Positions 13,101 to 26,477 of a stretch of DNA of 64,000 nucleotides are shown here, in pieces. Under the pieces are notes generated by a model that saw only the letters and a program-made list of their open reading frames with translations, was not told the origin of the DNA and searched no databases. The stretch is from contig JAQFVV010012419.1 of assembly GCA_028023455.1 (NCBI GenBank), forward strand, positions 1-64,000, given 5' to 3'. The position numbers and the translations under genes were made by a program. Numbering within the stretch: position 1 is the first letter of the stretch; each line of letters begins with the position of its first letter. This DNA is from Epiperipatus broadwayi (Eukaryota; Onychophora; Udeonychophora; Euonychophora; Peripatidae).

Positions 13101-13872
13101 ATAGATTCTAGGTCAATTTTGGCAGTTACACCTCCATGAATGACTAACCTCTTTCCACGAGGAAGTTTCACATTTAACAGTGAATGATAGCCTGTGTTTC
13201 TATATACATAGTTGATTAAAGTCTTTGAGTTTGTTGAATAGCAGGTTATTGACAAATGGGAATCTCAGTTAAAATTCATCTAACTCTTATGGTATATAAT
13301 AATTTTTAAGCTGTTTCTGGGATTTATAATTTAAAATCTCTACATTTGCTGGATTTAAATACATATTCTTTATTCCAGCTTTTATCCATGTTCAATGAGA
13401 TATTTTTAGGGTTTTTACTTTACTGGCTGCAGACCTTTCTATTCAAATGACAAGTTCAGTTTTCCACTCACAAAGTATATGTGTTGGTTAGCTAATAAGA
13501 GTCATTGATCTGATTTTTGAGAAGATTGTATATATATTTTACCAATCATCAAAATGAGGTTGCTCTTTTTAGTGTTAATTTTGACTCTTTCAAATAGCGA
13601 GTTCGAGATTATGCTTTGAGTTAATTATTTATATCATATGTGATGATTTTTATATAGTGGATCAATAACAATAATTCTTTTTATTATTTCTTTTCTTTAC
13701 ATTTTTGTGATTTTCTCAATTGAATCTAAACTTGATCATTTTTTTTAATATTGTTGTAATGTGTGTATATTAAATGACAACTAACAAGAGATTTTTATAA
13801 TAGAGATAAGTATCAATATTTAAATATTTGAAATACAGGCATTCTTCATATATATGGAACTAAATTGTAAAT
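10168..13872. other. AT-rich intergenic DNA, largely unexplained
   Basis: About 3.7 kb without a convincing gene, long repeat or partner copy in this window. The only notable open frame is 12932-13255 on the minus strand, listed separately. Many AATAAA and poly-A/T runs are present but nothing orders them into a transcript. It separates the inverted G solo LTRs and could be old unique sequence. Confidence 0.4.
12932..13255 (-). CDS. Hypothetical ORF, 107 codons
   Basis: An open frame of 107 residues in a locally GC-richer patch, longer than most chance frames here. The protein is Cys/His-rich (paired Cys at LCCKH and NCCKKH) with a segment VKLPRGKRLVIHGGVTAKIDL. That segment loosely resembles the region after the active site in retroviral-type aspartic proteases (element A has VTLANGKRTRLSNKQVWINF at 54139-55593), but the DSG active-site motif is absent. 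It could be a fragment of an old retroelement, an exon, or chance. No function is assigned. Confidence 0.25.
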   Translation of the reverse strand: MSITCYSTNSKTLINYVYRNTGYHSLLNVKLPRGKRLVIHGGVTAKIDLESIHLCCKHYQFYYLDVKLQTQHLKEVHTNRKVQISIMNILEHSNPTDWIINCCKKHI

Positions 13873-14144
13873 ATAGGGGATTCATAACTCAGACTTTCAA
13901 GTACCTTTCAACTATTCATATTATCTTATACCACTGACACACATGACCACACACATGTAGAAAAGATAAATAATCATCAATATATGTGTTTCATGCTGGA
14001 CCAATTGATGAGTTCTGGTTCAGCGCAAAATGCAAATTTGGTGATTATTTATCTTTTCTACACATGTGTAGTCATCTGTATCAGTGGTATAAGATAATGT
14101 GGATAGTTGAAGAATGCTTGAATGTGTGAGTTCAAATCCCCTAT
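13873..14144. mobile_element. Hairpin element with about 100-bp inverted arms
   Basis: About 13873-13979 is the reverse complement of about 14041-14144, with a 60-bp loop. The outer ends read TATAGGGGATT and AATCCCCTATA, and inner arm sequences include AGAAAAGATAAATAATCA and its complement. The right arm contains GAGTTCAAATCCCC, a match to the tRNA-type B-box consensus GWTCRANNC. No coding capacity. It is likely a MITE or foldback remnant; the superfamily is unknown. Confidence 0.65.
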
Positions 14145-14219
14145 AATTTTCAATACTTAAGTTATACAGTTTAGTTTGGTTTATCATGTTTGTTAAGCAT
14201 TTAAATATAGAAACAATAT

Positions 14220-16785
14220 TGAAACAGTAAGATTCGTATTCGAATCTTAAGTTTCACCTTTTTCTGTCGTCTCTCACTGACCGGTCTATCCCGCCCAAAT
14301 TTACACTTTTTGGTATCGAATTGTGTGAGTAACAATATTAAAAATGTATAAATATATGTAGAATTCAGCATAAACATGCACACATTTCGATCTCAAATTA
14401 AATGCAATAAATAGGGATAAAATAATATAATTTAGATTTCTTTTAGTTATATAATTTTGTATAATTTTAATCATTTATTTTGGATTATAAAGTTCGTATT
14501 TATTGCTTTGTTTAAATTTCGTTTAATAATAATTCTAAAAAAATCTGATGTAATATTTAATTAAAAGTTAAAATAATCTTATGTTTCCTTTTTGTCTTTG
14601 AAATTGAAAAGCATCAGTCAGTTTTAGATAATAGATTAATTAAAGAAAAATTCCCCAAAGTATAATTAGTAAATGTAAAATGTAAACAATAGAACAGCAG
14701 CTTTCTTTAATTAAAAACCAACAAAATGCATTGATTATCCTCAGGGCAGATTAAGTAGAATCTAAAAATACCTTAACAAAAATGTGAAAGATCAAGATAA
14801 AAAAAAGAGGCCATCTTAGACTTGCTGGAGACATTCACTTAAACTTTAGCTTTGCTCTCAATCACTGAGAGTCTCCAAAAATAATAAAATAATTTGTTCC
14901 TGCCAAGGTATGACCGAGTAAAGCACCTAGATTATTCTCCATCGGGAGATGGCCTATCGGATGCCGAACTTTCCATTGCCCGTCGTAAATTCACCATGAA
15001 GATCTGCTGCCTGAACTGAATGAGAAAGCTGCTGCTGCCGTGAAATTAAATGAAATATCTAAATACAAGAAAGAATTGCCACTCATTAACTATTTGCTAC
15101 TAAACAATGGACTCGGAAAACTTCTTATAAAACAGGTACCTGTCTGTGTTCAAACTCTAGAGTACTCTAATAATATGCTATAGCTTTTCTTCATACTACT
15201 TATCTAAATTGTAAAATGTAAAAACTATCATTTGTATAACTAAAATTGAATAATTAATTTAATGTGTAAATTTCTCTAATAATCTAGCTTACCTCACTCC
15301 ATCTTTCTTGAGTGCATATTTCTATAATCTACATTTTTATCTATAGTTATTATTTAATTATTGCATGCTCATAATTGTCTCAATTTTCAAAGTTTAAATC
15401 TATGATCGCTTGAAACAATGGATGCGTGTCAAATTTTCATTAATATTTACTTTCCTTAATAACTTCACTTTCATATAAATTGACACGCATTCAGTGCATC
15501 ATTATTGTAATGCAGGGTCTACTACTTCGCAAATGGCTGGCATATTAGTTGTAATAACTCCCAGTTTATATATATTTTGTATTTATAAAATTTAATGAAT
15601 AATTCTAGAAAATCCCATTTCTTTGAGAGTCGCCAGAGTTCTTGAGTAAATGTTGGTAATGTAGGGCCAAGTCAGAAATCTATTTAAATCTCATCATAAC
15701 CATTTATACTTATACATGTTACGTTTTAAAGACGCGATGATCTATTCCACCATAAATATTCCGGATTCTCCAGGGTTGAAATTAACCCCAGTCGTCCTAC
15801 ACAAGCAGACCTAATAAATGCTCCCATAGGATTTGACCTGTCATGCAGCCAGCTGGCAAATTGCGACATGTACCGCTTGTCCCTGGTTATGCTTATGTGA
15901 CACCTTACTTTGTCGGGTTGAGGCAGAGACCAGCCCGACATTCTTATAAACCCATTCACAGCATTGCAGTTTCAATATACTGCCATTCCATATCGCCTTT
16001 CTAAAGCGTACCACGTGTTCCTTTACTTAGTTTTATTATTCTAAACATATCACTCCGCCTCTGCATTATCTGCATAATTCACTCTCAAATAAATGTTTGC
16101 CCTTAGTTATAAATAAATATTTTATTTAAATAAATATATGTCTGCCATTACTCTTATAACCCATACTTTAGACTCTTGCATTGCAAAGGTATAAGTCCCT
16201 CCAGGCATGCATTAGAAATACTCACTCAAGAATTTTAGGTAGCTAGATTACGCCTTCAAATAAATGTATTCCTTTTGTAAACATTACAGTATCGGAAATA
16301 CCGCTACTGAAATCCTCAATATAAAATAATGTCTAAATAAATAAATGTATTCTTTAAAATATAATCATGTCGCAAATCCCGCTACTGAAGCTGTTAGTCC
16401 ATAAAATATTATTAGATTGTTTTATTAAAATGTTTAATAAATAATTTTAAACTATACGTCTGCAGTTACATTTCATTTATTCGATACCCATTCTATATAA
16501 TATTTCCTCGATTATGTAAATAAGAATGTTTAATTAATAATAGTTTGGTTATTGGCTAACTCGAGAATAAAATCATGAGTCTCTTGCATATCCCTGACCA
16601 CCGTGTAAGGAAATATTTACTAATGTCACATCAGATGCATTGTTTCGTGGATTGTATTGTGGAACCGATAAACTATGTTCGAACTCAGTACCATGGGTAG
16701 CTTCGCTACTCGATGGTGCTGCTGTTCTGTATGGTGGTCGAATTCTGCACTATGTTTACGAGTCACATGTTTTCTGAACGTTACA
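14220..16785 (+). mobile_element. Family G solo LTR, copy U2
   Basis: It starts TGAAACAGTAAGATTC at 14220 and ends GAACGTTACA at 16785, with ATAT immediately outside both ends (14216-14219 and 16786-16789). It is 2566 bp long with no PBS, purine tract or coding sequence, so it is a solo LTR. It is homologous throughout to 3484-10022 (inverted, foldback removed) and, more patchily, to 44932-47353. It is less AT-rich than its surroundings. An open frame at 15726-15959 (minus) lies inside it, but the matching segments of the other copies do not conserve it. Confidence 0.85.
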
Positions 16786-18030
16786 ATATATGTTTTTCAG
16801 CAACAATGCTTGTGAGAATTTTCATCCTTCAGGAATACATTTTTATCTGGTTTATATTCTTTTTATACATATAACTTATTTTATATTATATGTAGGGAAT
16901 GTTGTTATTGTGGGTATTAGGGTTGAAGTAGCTAAGAGTCTTTAATGGATCTTGGTGTGATGTAAGACCACAACTACAATACAATATGAGCCAATGTGTT
17001 AATGTCAAATATTTATTTTTAAATGTAGCATATGGTAATCAATTGTTGTAGTTTTGCTAGTACTAAGAGAAATAAGGTTAAGATAGATTAGATATGAAAT
17101 GGTTATAAGCTTATATAAAAGTTATAATAAGCATTTAGATGACATTATTTTCATCATTTCATTGTATTATGTTTTGATTAACCAGTTGGGAGGTGATTTA
17201 TGATTTAGATTCTGCAAGTTGTATAATTATAGAGTGATGAAGATGTAGTTTAAATCATTTTGGCAGAGTAAAGCCTTCATATATAATTATCACTTGATTT
17301 TCTCAGCATGGTAACTCAATGATGTATATTCTTTCAAATTTTGTTATATTTCAATATATATTTGTCAGAATATATTACACAGTTATATTTTTAAGCTGTG
17401 AAATGATGGATGAAGGAATTCAATTCAGTACTCCAGTTAACTCAGTTTGGCATATATTATTCATGTCTGATGTAGGATAAATATTATGAAATATTTTATT
17501 TATTAATGTAAAGCCCTTTGTATTCTCCTCCAGAATTGTTATAGTTTATGATACCAGCATGCTCTTTAATCACCTTGCACCAGTAAATGTTGATTTTTCT
17601 ATAATTTAGATACAAATATGATTACATAATATATGATGTTTATAACATATAAAATAAAGTGATTGTTGAAATCATGCACATGTAAATATAGGTTGAAGAA
17701 AGGGCTTTAATGACAATCAAAATGGTCAAATTACTTTAAGTTAATTAATGTAATTACAATAATAATATATGTAATAAATCTAGAAATTATTTAGTAACAC
17801 ATTGTCAAACTGTAATTTTGATATGAAGGTAATCATTCTTGTCACATGTCAGAATAAATATATAAGAAAGTGGTCCAACTAGCTGAGAAGTAAGGATAGT
17901 AATATTTTGGGAGAATTCTACTTGAAAAAATGAGCTGTATTTCAGGAATGAAGATCATCCTTAAAATCCACTTACTTTATATGATTTATGGTGATTTATG
18001 ATATCTGGTGGTACTAAGCATTGGTGATGA
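16786..18030. other. AT-rich intergenic DNA
   Basis: No supported gene, repeat partner or RNA. It lies between the ATAT flank of the second G solo LTR and the AT run (18031-18059) that marks the left edge of element B. Confidence 0.4.
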
Positions 18031-21000
18031 CTAGTATATATATATATATATATATATATGATGAAATGATAGTCGTTATAATTTGTAACTAAACAGGATA
18101 TTCTCCAGTGGTTCGCCATTTGTAACTGAATAAAAAAAATGAAATGAATTTACTATGATAGTTGATATACAATTTATAATTAAATAAGAAAGATGGTAAC
18201 ATATGAATAAGAACATATACATATCATGCTTTAGTTGGGTGTCCATTTGTAACTAATTAAATATAACACCATAGCTCGTTTGCAACTATCATAAACATTA
18301 ATTTAGTCATGCTAATAATGAGATAAATAAATTATCCCATTTCTCAACACACAAAATAAAAATGAAAATTAATCACTGTCATCATTTAAGATTTAAAATA
18401 TTTCGATATTGGGAAGTCATTTTAACTAACAAAATATACTAGCCATTGTCATCAGATAAACCAATATCAGCTATAGCAACTGAATAAAATTACTGTGAAA
18501 TCCATGGAGTGCATTATGCTTATCTCCAATAATAGGTTCTTTTAACAAAGAATCTTTCCCATTTTTCTTTCCATATATATAAGACCATTCATGGCCACAT
18601 GCATACACTGGCGCTATTTATAACAACTTAAAAAAATATCAAAGAAAGTTAATAAGTTGATTAAAAGGACTTGATCACTTTTATTCAGCTTAGCTAAGTA
18701 CATGTGTTTTCCATGGGCACCACTAGATTGTTTTAAACCTAGATAAATATTATCTGTCCATAGTGTACCAGGTTTAAACCCATTCGGTACCTTCTTTACT
18801 ACACACGACTTGGATGACTAACAAACAAAAAAATGGCATTCTTATACTTTATCCATGTCAATAAAATTATAAGATCCAAATACCATAAAATTTATATATC
18901 CAACACTCTTATAGATCTTACTAGCTCAGTTTAAGTATATTGATGTACAGATGTAAGTATACTCTTATTAATAGCTTCCACACAAACATAGTGAAGATCA
19001 TTACTTACATATATGGCCATTAAACCTAGCTATTTAATTTACTTAATTCATTGTAATATAATGATGATGAGGAGGAGGATAATTCCATCCACAGCTTTGA
19101 AATAAACTCATAACAACAAATCTATCTTTATAAGCATATAGGCACTTTCTTATAATCATCTCATATTTAAACTGGGATTTAATTATAGTACTCACTAGCA
19201 TTTATATACGTTTGTGGTTATTTACTTAAAATACTTTTATAGTTAAAATTATGACTCAATCATCAATATTTACCAGTGATGATGAATGATCATCTCGAAT
19301 CTCACATGATATTCAACTTTTTATAAACCCCTATTTACTAAACATATTAATTATTTTTAAGAGTGGATTCAATGATTATTATTTATTTAGGGATGATGTT
19401 GATCATAACTAATCTTATATTATAAAATTTAGATTCTAATAAATGTATAATTATCTATTTGAACAGTATTATGCTTAAATGGTGCTTTAACCAGTTATAT
19501 AATATCCATCATTGATGAAGATAATCATAACTCATGGACACAACATAATTTTAGTCTTTTATTATTAACCTCTAATTACTCAAAACTTGGTTATATGTCA
19601 AACATAATCCTTAGACATCATTATATGTAAATCAATATTCTATGCTTAACATTTACGAGTGATGATGATCAATTAAAACAATAGAATCAAGAGAAGAAAA
19701 AATATAACAATATTAATAATTATAACGTGGAAACCAAATATGGTATAATTATATTTATTAACACTCTTCTTTTTTATAAATTAAATTACTAACTTTACAA
19801 TTGACTCAATTAAATATATAATTAAACAAAATATTTAATACTATATGCATAACCAACTAATTTTATATATCTGCTCATGTTACTACATATTTTGAAATAA
19901 GTTAGCTTAAAATGACATAAAAAATATTCTATTGAATGCTTATCCAAGATTTTCCCTACTTATTACATATCATAAAGGTAAATTTAATTTATGTAATGTG
20001 TGTATTTTTTTATTACTTTCATACATATGCAAAACCCTGCTCTTCAATTTGCTATATTTAAATTAACTATGCATAACCTATTTTTGATGGGTTGGTATAA
20101 GCAATCACACATGCACACACCCTGTGATATGTCAACATATATATTTAAAATGTGTATCCCTATATTATGAATTAATACATAAATCACATATATAAAAATA
20201 TTATTGCAACCTTGAGCAAAAATAAATAAATTATATCAAATTTAATATGCAAAAATAAATAATAATGAAAAAACATTTTATATTACAATATATAATAAAA
20301 AAATTAGAAATAATGAAAAACTAAGTTTAATGAATTTAAACTGTGTGTGTGTGATGTTATGTAGTATTGAGAATAACACAATCAATGACAAACTTTTAAT
20401 GTTTCTGTATCAAAAGAAAAAAATGCTTGACTGTAGAAATTGAAATTTACTTTTAATAAGTAAATAAGAAAAATTTATTAATTAAATTTTAAAGTTACCC
20501 AATCCATTTTCATTTCTTATTAATATCCCAGGTTTAAATATCAGATGGTTCTCCCAATTGATAGCTTCAACTGGTTGGTTTGACTGGTTTCTACCATTTT
20601 AAAAGTTATTGCAGATACTTTAGATAAATATGAACTGGTTGTTTTGCTTGTTCCTACCATTTTAAAAAAGAATTATTGGAGGCACCTTCGATAAATGTGA
20701 AAACTTTAAAAAATTGATTTACAGATTAATTGAGGTTGGCTTCATGGCTTTATACATTTTCTTCTTTCTTCTCTTTTTTCTTATTCTCCCTCCATTCAAA
20801 GATAATGATCCTTTAATAGAACAGGAGATAAAAAAGAAACCTCTCAGATAGCCTATGTGGTAGATGTTAAACTTGGCCATTCTTTGGTTATTATAGACCT
20901 GTATATGAGTCTACAGATAGAATAGTGAATTAACCCATATATGTGAGGCATCAAGGAACAAAAAATGGCAAAATTAGCACATCATCCCCATTGTTTCACA

Positions 21001-21860
21001 AACAGCCAATATATATATATATATATGTACCATTTTATATTATATTACCAACTTCTTTTAAAGGATTCAATTTAAATCCATCTCTTTAGACTAATTTTGC
21101 TGTGAATTTATTTATATGGGTGCACATCTTTTATGCTGATTTTAAAGCAAAAGTCATATTTTCTTCTTTATCTTTTTTTTAAAGAGAAAAAAATCAATAG
21201 CTCATTCTGAGCTTAAAAAACAGATAAAAAATTGCTGCTAACTGCCTCTCTTTAACTGACCATCTCTTTAACTTTAAAACAAAAACTGCCTTTCTTAATG
21301 TTCTGCCACTCTTTTTATATTTTGTCTTTCTGATTAAAAGAAAAAAAATCTCCTACCAATAGCTGTCATTTTGGAGATAGCAATCAAATTCTTACAAGTT
21401 GATGGTCCTTAGCAATTAATAAGAAGATTAATAATTATATTTATTCTGTCAAATCATTTTTTCCTTCTCTGGACATCTAAGATCCAGATAACCCAAAACA
21501 ATAAAGCCTGCAATCTATAGTCAATAGAGATTTGTGTAAAATGTTTTATATTCACACAGCTGTATGCTCTTTCACACATGTACATAGTTTATCTACTAAT
21601 CTATTGATCGTTTTTTACACCTTCTTTTCCAGTCTGTTTTATTTTACAAAATAGAGCTAAATAATTGAATGCTTTATTTAACAATAAGAGAATAATATAT
21701 TAAATATTATTTATGCAACATTCTCTCTTTACTACTGCTTATTAATAACTAGTGTTTATTAACCATATAACACATGCACAAATCTATACATATATAAAAA
21801 ATAATTATTTTTAAATTTAACAATATATATATATGTGGGAATGAGATACATATATGTACA
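18031..21860 (-). mobile_element. Element B, probable 3' LTR
   Basis: The first 550 bp after the AT run (18058-18595) match 24443-24980, giving a direct repeat at the two ends of element B. Further in, blocks match the element A LTR in the same order. GGGCACCACTAGATT at 18717 corresponds to 49175, and TATGGCCATTAAACC plus a GATGATGA run at 19012-19070 corresponds to 49560-49620. The right boundary at 21860 is inferred: on the minus strand a purine-rich GGGAATGAGGCAAT is followed by TGTACATATATG, as expected for a purine tract and LTR start. The left terminus has been replaced by AT repeat. Confidence 0.55.
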
Positions 21861-22025
21861 ATTGCCTCATTCCCAAGCAAAAAAAAATTAACATAAGGTA
21901 TTGCCATGGACTTCTTTATTGATCCACCTTTCAGCCATTATTTTCGTCATATCTAATATTTTATGATGAATCTCTTTTTCTTGACAATGCAGATATTTCT
22001 TAACATGGCCTATCATAATCTTTTC

Positions 22026-23000
22026 TTATTTTCTCAATGTAACATTAAAGTTCATGTGACTTTTCCTGTTAGTTATGTCCACTTTTACTGTCATGTGTAA
22101 GGTACTCTCCCTTTTTTCTATGGATGTTTTGGTCAGTTGCATCATCATTTCCTGGATGTCTTTATTTAATCCATGGTTTGACATGCCTTGCCTTTTGTTC
22201 AGATATTCATATTTTGTTTTGAACTGTTTTTTGATTACAGCTACCTTTAACTTGAAGGTATTAACTTTGCTGTAAATGTCCTCTCTGGGATTATTTTGTT
22301 CTTGAACAGCAGCTACCTTTAACTCTAAGGTATCAACTTTGCTGAAAATGTCTTCCCTGAGGTTAATCTCTTTCTTAACAGCAGCTATCTTTAACTCCAA
22401 GGCATGAGTCTCACTGTATATATTCTCTTTGGAACTATTCTGCTCTGTTTCAATATTTTCACATGACTTGGCTACAGTCACATAACTCTTTACTTCCACA
22501 TAATTCTTTACTTCTACCATACATATATTTGCATCCCATTTCCTTTGACTTGCTGTCCATGCATTACTTATATTTTTTCCATGTTTTCTATTTTATTGTT
22601 AAGGGATCTGAATCCATCTTGCAGAGTCTCCCTAAATTCTTTTATCCTTCTATCTGCTTTATTATCTATTTCTTGGGATTGCTGAGTTATTTTGTGATTC
22701 ATTTGGCTTATTGTTTGAGATCTCTGATCTAATTTCTGATTTATTTCCTTCATCTCTTGTAATTGCTGACTCATTGCTTAAGCTTGCTGATCAAATTTTT
22801 TATTTATTTGGCTTATCTCTTGTGATTGCTGACTCATTGCTTGAGCTTGCTGATCGAATTTCTGATTCATTTGACTCATTGCTTGAGCTTGTTGATCAAA
22901 TCTCTGATTCATTTGACTCATCAAAATTTGCATCCACTTATGATCACTTAGCTTTTTTTTCCTTCATCCCTGCAGTGACTAATTCTTTACCTTGTTCCAT
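22026..23000 (-). pseudogene. Element B gag N-terminal coiled-coil region, broken
   Basis: On the minus strand an ATG at 22998-23000 begins a glutamine-rich coiled coil made of repeats such as MSQMNQKFDQQAQA. A frameshift near the start and a stop near 22780 break it. Two open pieces remain: 22568-22774 (68 residues, MSQQLQEMKEINQKLDQ...) and 22026-22520 (164 residues). The second contains three tandem 24-residue units of the type KVDTLELKVAAVQEQNNPRED, each 72 bp. This parallels the repeat-built coiled coil in element A gag, at the same place after a homologous leader. No capsid-type gag domain, protease, RT or integrase follows; the purine tract region comes 170 bp later. It is a deleted, non-autonomous derivative. 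Confidence 0.65.
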
Positions 23001-24407
23001 ATTAATATCTTACTTATAAATTTATAAAAATATTTGTATTCTCTATTTCAGTTTTGTTTTGTTCTGTTCCCTGACCTCCTACACATCCAGAGTTAACACT
23101 TTCATCTATCTACTCATATATTCCAAAAATTTCCAACCACTATTTCTTAGCCATTATTCTGCTCAACCATTTATCTATATTTCAAGTGCCTTAAATTAAC
23201 CTAACTTCCATCATCAGTTATTTTTACATATATCTGATTAATTACTATATGAGGTCACAAGCTTCGTTTTAAAAAAACATTTATTTAGAAGTAAGTTATT
23301 TCTATAATAGTGTGCCTTGTTTGTACTATCATTTATATAGCTTTTCAATGCTTTCATAAAACATAATTTTCTCTATCCCTTATTTAATAAATTAAGCAAA
23401 AATAATTTATATAACACATGCATATATTTATAATAGAGTTCATACCCCTGGTTATATACTCATCTATTCCTCTAGAGATCTGACAGATACTCACAGCCAA
23501 AAGAATGATTAGCAATTCACAATCATGAGATAGATAAAAGAATTCCATCACAGCACTTAAAGCATACAATGCTCCATGAACACTCAGATGATCACCCCAA
23601 TTCAATCACTCTAAATTATTACAACCCTTGATAGTTTACTGCAAACACTGTTGCACTACCCTGCTTGCGTCCAAATCTTAGGGGCTATAATTTATAAAAT
23701 ACTGCCTTGCTCACTCTTGTTAGAGGCAAATATTATATATATAAGAAAAACTGTCTTGCTCTCTCTGGGAGTCTTAGAGGCAACATCATGGCAGGACTAC
23801 TGTTAAATGCTTCATGGTAAATAATAACTGATATTATAACCGGGTTTGGAGCAGTGAATAAGATTAATCAATCACCAGTGGCATGAATACATCACATCCT
23901 CAAGGCAATGACAAAAACTCTCCATCCATCATCAAAAATTGCAATATAACCAACCAAACTCCAACAATCAAATATCCAATCCAACCTCCAAAATCATAGA
24001 TTTTCTATAACATAAACTTTCCAAATATGAACAAAATTATTACTCTATAATTTAATGCTATCAATATTTTTATGCTTATCTGGCAGCAATGTTATTTCAT
24101 TGATAAGCAAAATATTTTTTTAAAAAAATACTATCAACTTTAACACTTACTATAATTTGTGATATCTATATGATTTCAAAATTGAAACTAAGCTGTTTTA
24201 TGGATGTATCTATTTATCATCATCAAAAAAATGCAATAATATAATCATCATCATTTAAGCATAAGGCCAAAATATTTCTATATGTAAAAAAAAATTTACA
24301 CACACAAAAAAATTGCTTCTTTTTTTTAACTATACATCTGTCATCATTATATACTACACATTTCTCATGTATGTGGTGTACTTCGAGCCTTAATTGGCTT
24401 ACTTTGA
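23001..24407 (-). other. Element B 5' leader, homologous to the element A leader
   Basis: The block 23384-23900 matches 57989-58700 of element A: shared landmarks are GAATTC near the CACAGCACT block, CTTGCTC-TCTCT-GGAGTCTTA and the GGCAGGACT-CTGTTAA-TGCTTCATG block. The block 23880-24200 matches 58690-58990, including CTCAAGGCAATGACAAAA and the CAACCAAACTCCAA stretch. It runs from the PBS to the gag start. Open frames here on the minus strand (for example 23384-23605) appear in both elements but are interrupted differently, so this is treated as leader RNA rather than protein. Confidence 0.65.
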
Positions 24408-24425
24408 GCCTCATGTTGGGAACCA
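24408..24425 (-). promoter_or_regulatory. Element B primer binding site (tRNA-Lys-like)
   Basis: On the minus strand TGGTTCCCAACATGAGGC starts two bases after the LTR end GTTACA. It differs at four of 18 positions from TGGCGCCCAACGTGGGGC, the tRNA-Lys(1,2) primer site as I recall it for several retroviruses. Position right after the LTR is the main support. Confidence 0.65.
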
Positions 24426-24427
24426 TT

Positions 24428-24985
24428 TGTAACTAAATATAATATGATGAAATGATAGTCATTATAATTTGTAACTAAACAAGATATGTTCCAGTGGTTC
24501 CCCATTTGTAACCAAATAAAAAAAATGAAATGAATTTACTATGATAGCTGATCTACAATATATAATTAAATAAGGAAGATGCTAACATATGAATAAGAAC
24601 ATATACATATCATGCTTTAGTTGGGTGTCCATTTGTAACTAATTAAATATAACACCATAGCCCATTTGCAACTATCATAAACATTAATTTAGTCACACAA
24701 ATAATAAGATAAATAAATTATCCCATTTCTCAACACACAAAATAAAAATGAAAATTGATCACTGTCATCATTTAAGATTTAAAATATTTCGATATTGGGA
24801 AGTCAATTTAACTAACAAAATATACTAGCCATTGTCATCAGATAAACCAATATCAGCTATAACAACTGAATAAAATAACTGTGAAATCCATGGAGTGCAT
24901 TACGCTTATCTCCAATAATTGGTTCTTTTAACAAAGAATCCTTCCCATTCCTCTTTCCATATATATATTAGACCATTCATGGTCA
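24428..24985 (-). mobile_element. Element B, 5' LTR (part that can be aligned)
   Basis: On the + strand it begins TGTAAC at 24428 (LTR 3' end GTTACA on the minus strand), two bases from the PBS. It matches 18058-18595 closely, including repeats of CATTTGTAACTAA and the block GTGAAATCCATGGAGTGCATTA. Homology to the left LTR is lost after about 24985, where a (TA) run and an inverted ATGGTCAAT/TGTAATGGTC pair occur. The rest of the LTR is deleted, displaced by an insertion, or too diverged to recognise. Confidence 0.7.
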
Positions 24986-25974
24986 ATATATATAATGTGT
25001 TCAGATTTCTTGATATTTTTGGATTTATCATTACTTTAGCACTTATGTATTGTAATGGTCAGACTAAACATAATTCATTTATTTATATTTTCTCTATTTA
25101 TTTATTTAGTTACATAAATTACATGGACAACACCCAGCATTAGGCATCAGGAAATAAACTATCACAAATATATTTGGAACAATATTGTATTCAATATAAT
25201 AATGTAACCATTACACAGCCTCATTTATAATGCTGAGATAAACTGTAGAGAACATAAGGTACTTTTGATGAATGACGGTAGACCATGCAATCTTACAAAA
25301 ACAAAGTTACAAATTATTTTCCATAATAAAATTAACAAATCTTGTAATAGTAATTTATTTACAAAATATAGTCATTAATTAACTTGCAATTTCTTTTTTT
25401 AACAATGTCCTTAAATATTTATATATCATACTATCAATATATTTATAGATAAAGGTACACATTTGCCATACTTTTAATCCTGATGTTAATACATTTAAAT
25501 ATAATTCTACACATGTATGTATTCATAAATATAACATTTCTTTGATTCACTTGTCACCTAATACTTATGCATACTTATGCTCTATATGGGATAGACATAA
25601 ATGCTATCTTTATCACAAAAATAATAATGAATGGTGATTTTAGATCCTAAACTTAAACATAACAACTTATACAATAATAAATATATAAAGATGGATCTTT
25701 AGTCATAACCCGAACTGAATAAACCTTCTATATGCTAATTATAAAAATGACTGTTTGATCCTAAACCTAATATAATACTACGACAATTTATACAGAGATG
25801 ACTCACTCTGAGATAAATCCATAACTCATTAAACGAATAGGATCATTTTCCACTATATTGGATGTTAACATATTTAAACTATTAAAGATTAAACACTCAA
25901 ACTGCAGAAATATAAATCTATGAACATAAAATCCAATTTTCAGTAATTAAATATAAGTTTAACTATGAATGAAT
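24986..25974. other. AT-rich DNA, possibly the diverged remainder of the element B LTR
   Basis: No gene. The open frame 24919-25143 spans the break in LTR homology and has no family signature. I could not align this stretch convincingly to 18600-19600. Confidence 0.3.
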
Positions 25975-26244
25975 GAGACTAATGGAAATAATTACATTAT
26001 AACTTATGGTTATCTGTGACTTAGTCAATTTATGTGTACATTGCATTTACATGATTATCATTATTTATTTACAATTTTCTCTTATAAAATTTATTAGTTT
26101 GGCATACTTATGTGATATATAATAAATTATTTTTTTTAAAAAAATGATTTTAACAAGTAAACAGAAGTTCTTACAAATTCTTTTTTTAATTGACAGTTTC
26201 TTTTAAAATAATAATTGGATAAGCGTTATTTACAAATTCAGATT
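25975..26244. repeat. Repeat blocks X and Y (left part), shared with 35541-36105
   Basis: The block around GAGACTAATGGAAATAATTAC to about 26130 (X) matches 35955-36105. The block ending ATTTACAAATTCAGATTA at 26244 (Y, left part) matches 35541-35605. The order is X then Y here and Y then X at 35-36 kb. It probably comes from the terminal region of the decayed element D; the exact role is not resolved. Confidence 0.55.
26227..26244. repeat. 18-bp target duplication, left copy
   Basis: ATTTACAAATTCAGATTA is present here and at 27573-27590. The related sequence at 35590-35610 carries the site once and continues directly into the sequence found after 27590, so it is an empty-site paralog of the insertion. 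Confidence 0.8.
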
Positions 26245-26477
26245 ATAATTATAATGCACAAATCAGTGCATAACAGCAGAGCTTTTTCAAATTAAATCAC
26301 AATTTATTATAAAATTAATGTAAATTATAATACATAATAATTAGTGACCGAGTGTTTTCAAAAGAACTTAGCTCTCATAATCATGGGCAATAAAGAGTGA
26401 GCATAACCAGGGTACTATGTGCAAATATGTGCAGATACATGTAAATTAATTGAACTATATGTGTAAATCTAATTAAT

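Noticed and set aside
15726-15959. 77-codon minus-strand ORF in a GC-richer patch, first considered a host exon
   Set aside because: The patch is part of the family G LTR; homologous DNA at 4250-4470 does not keep the frame.
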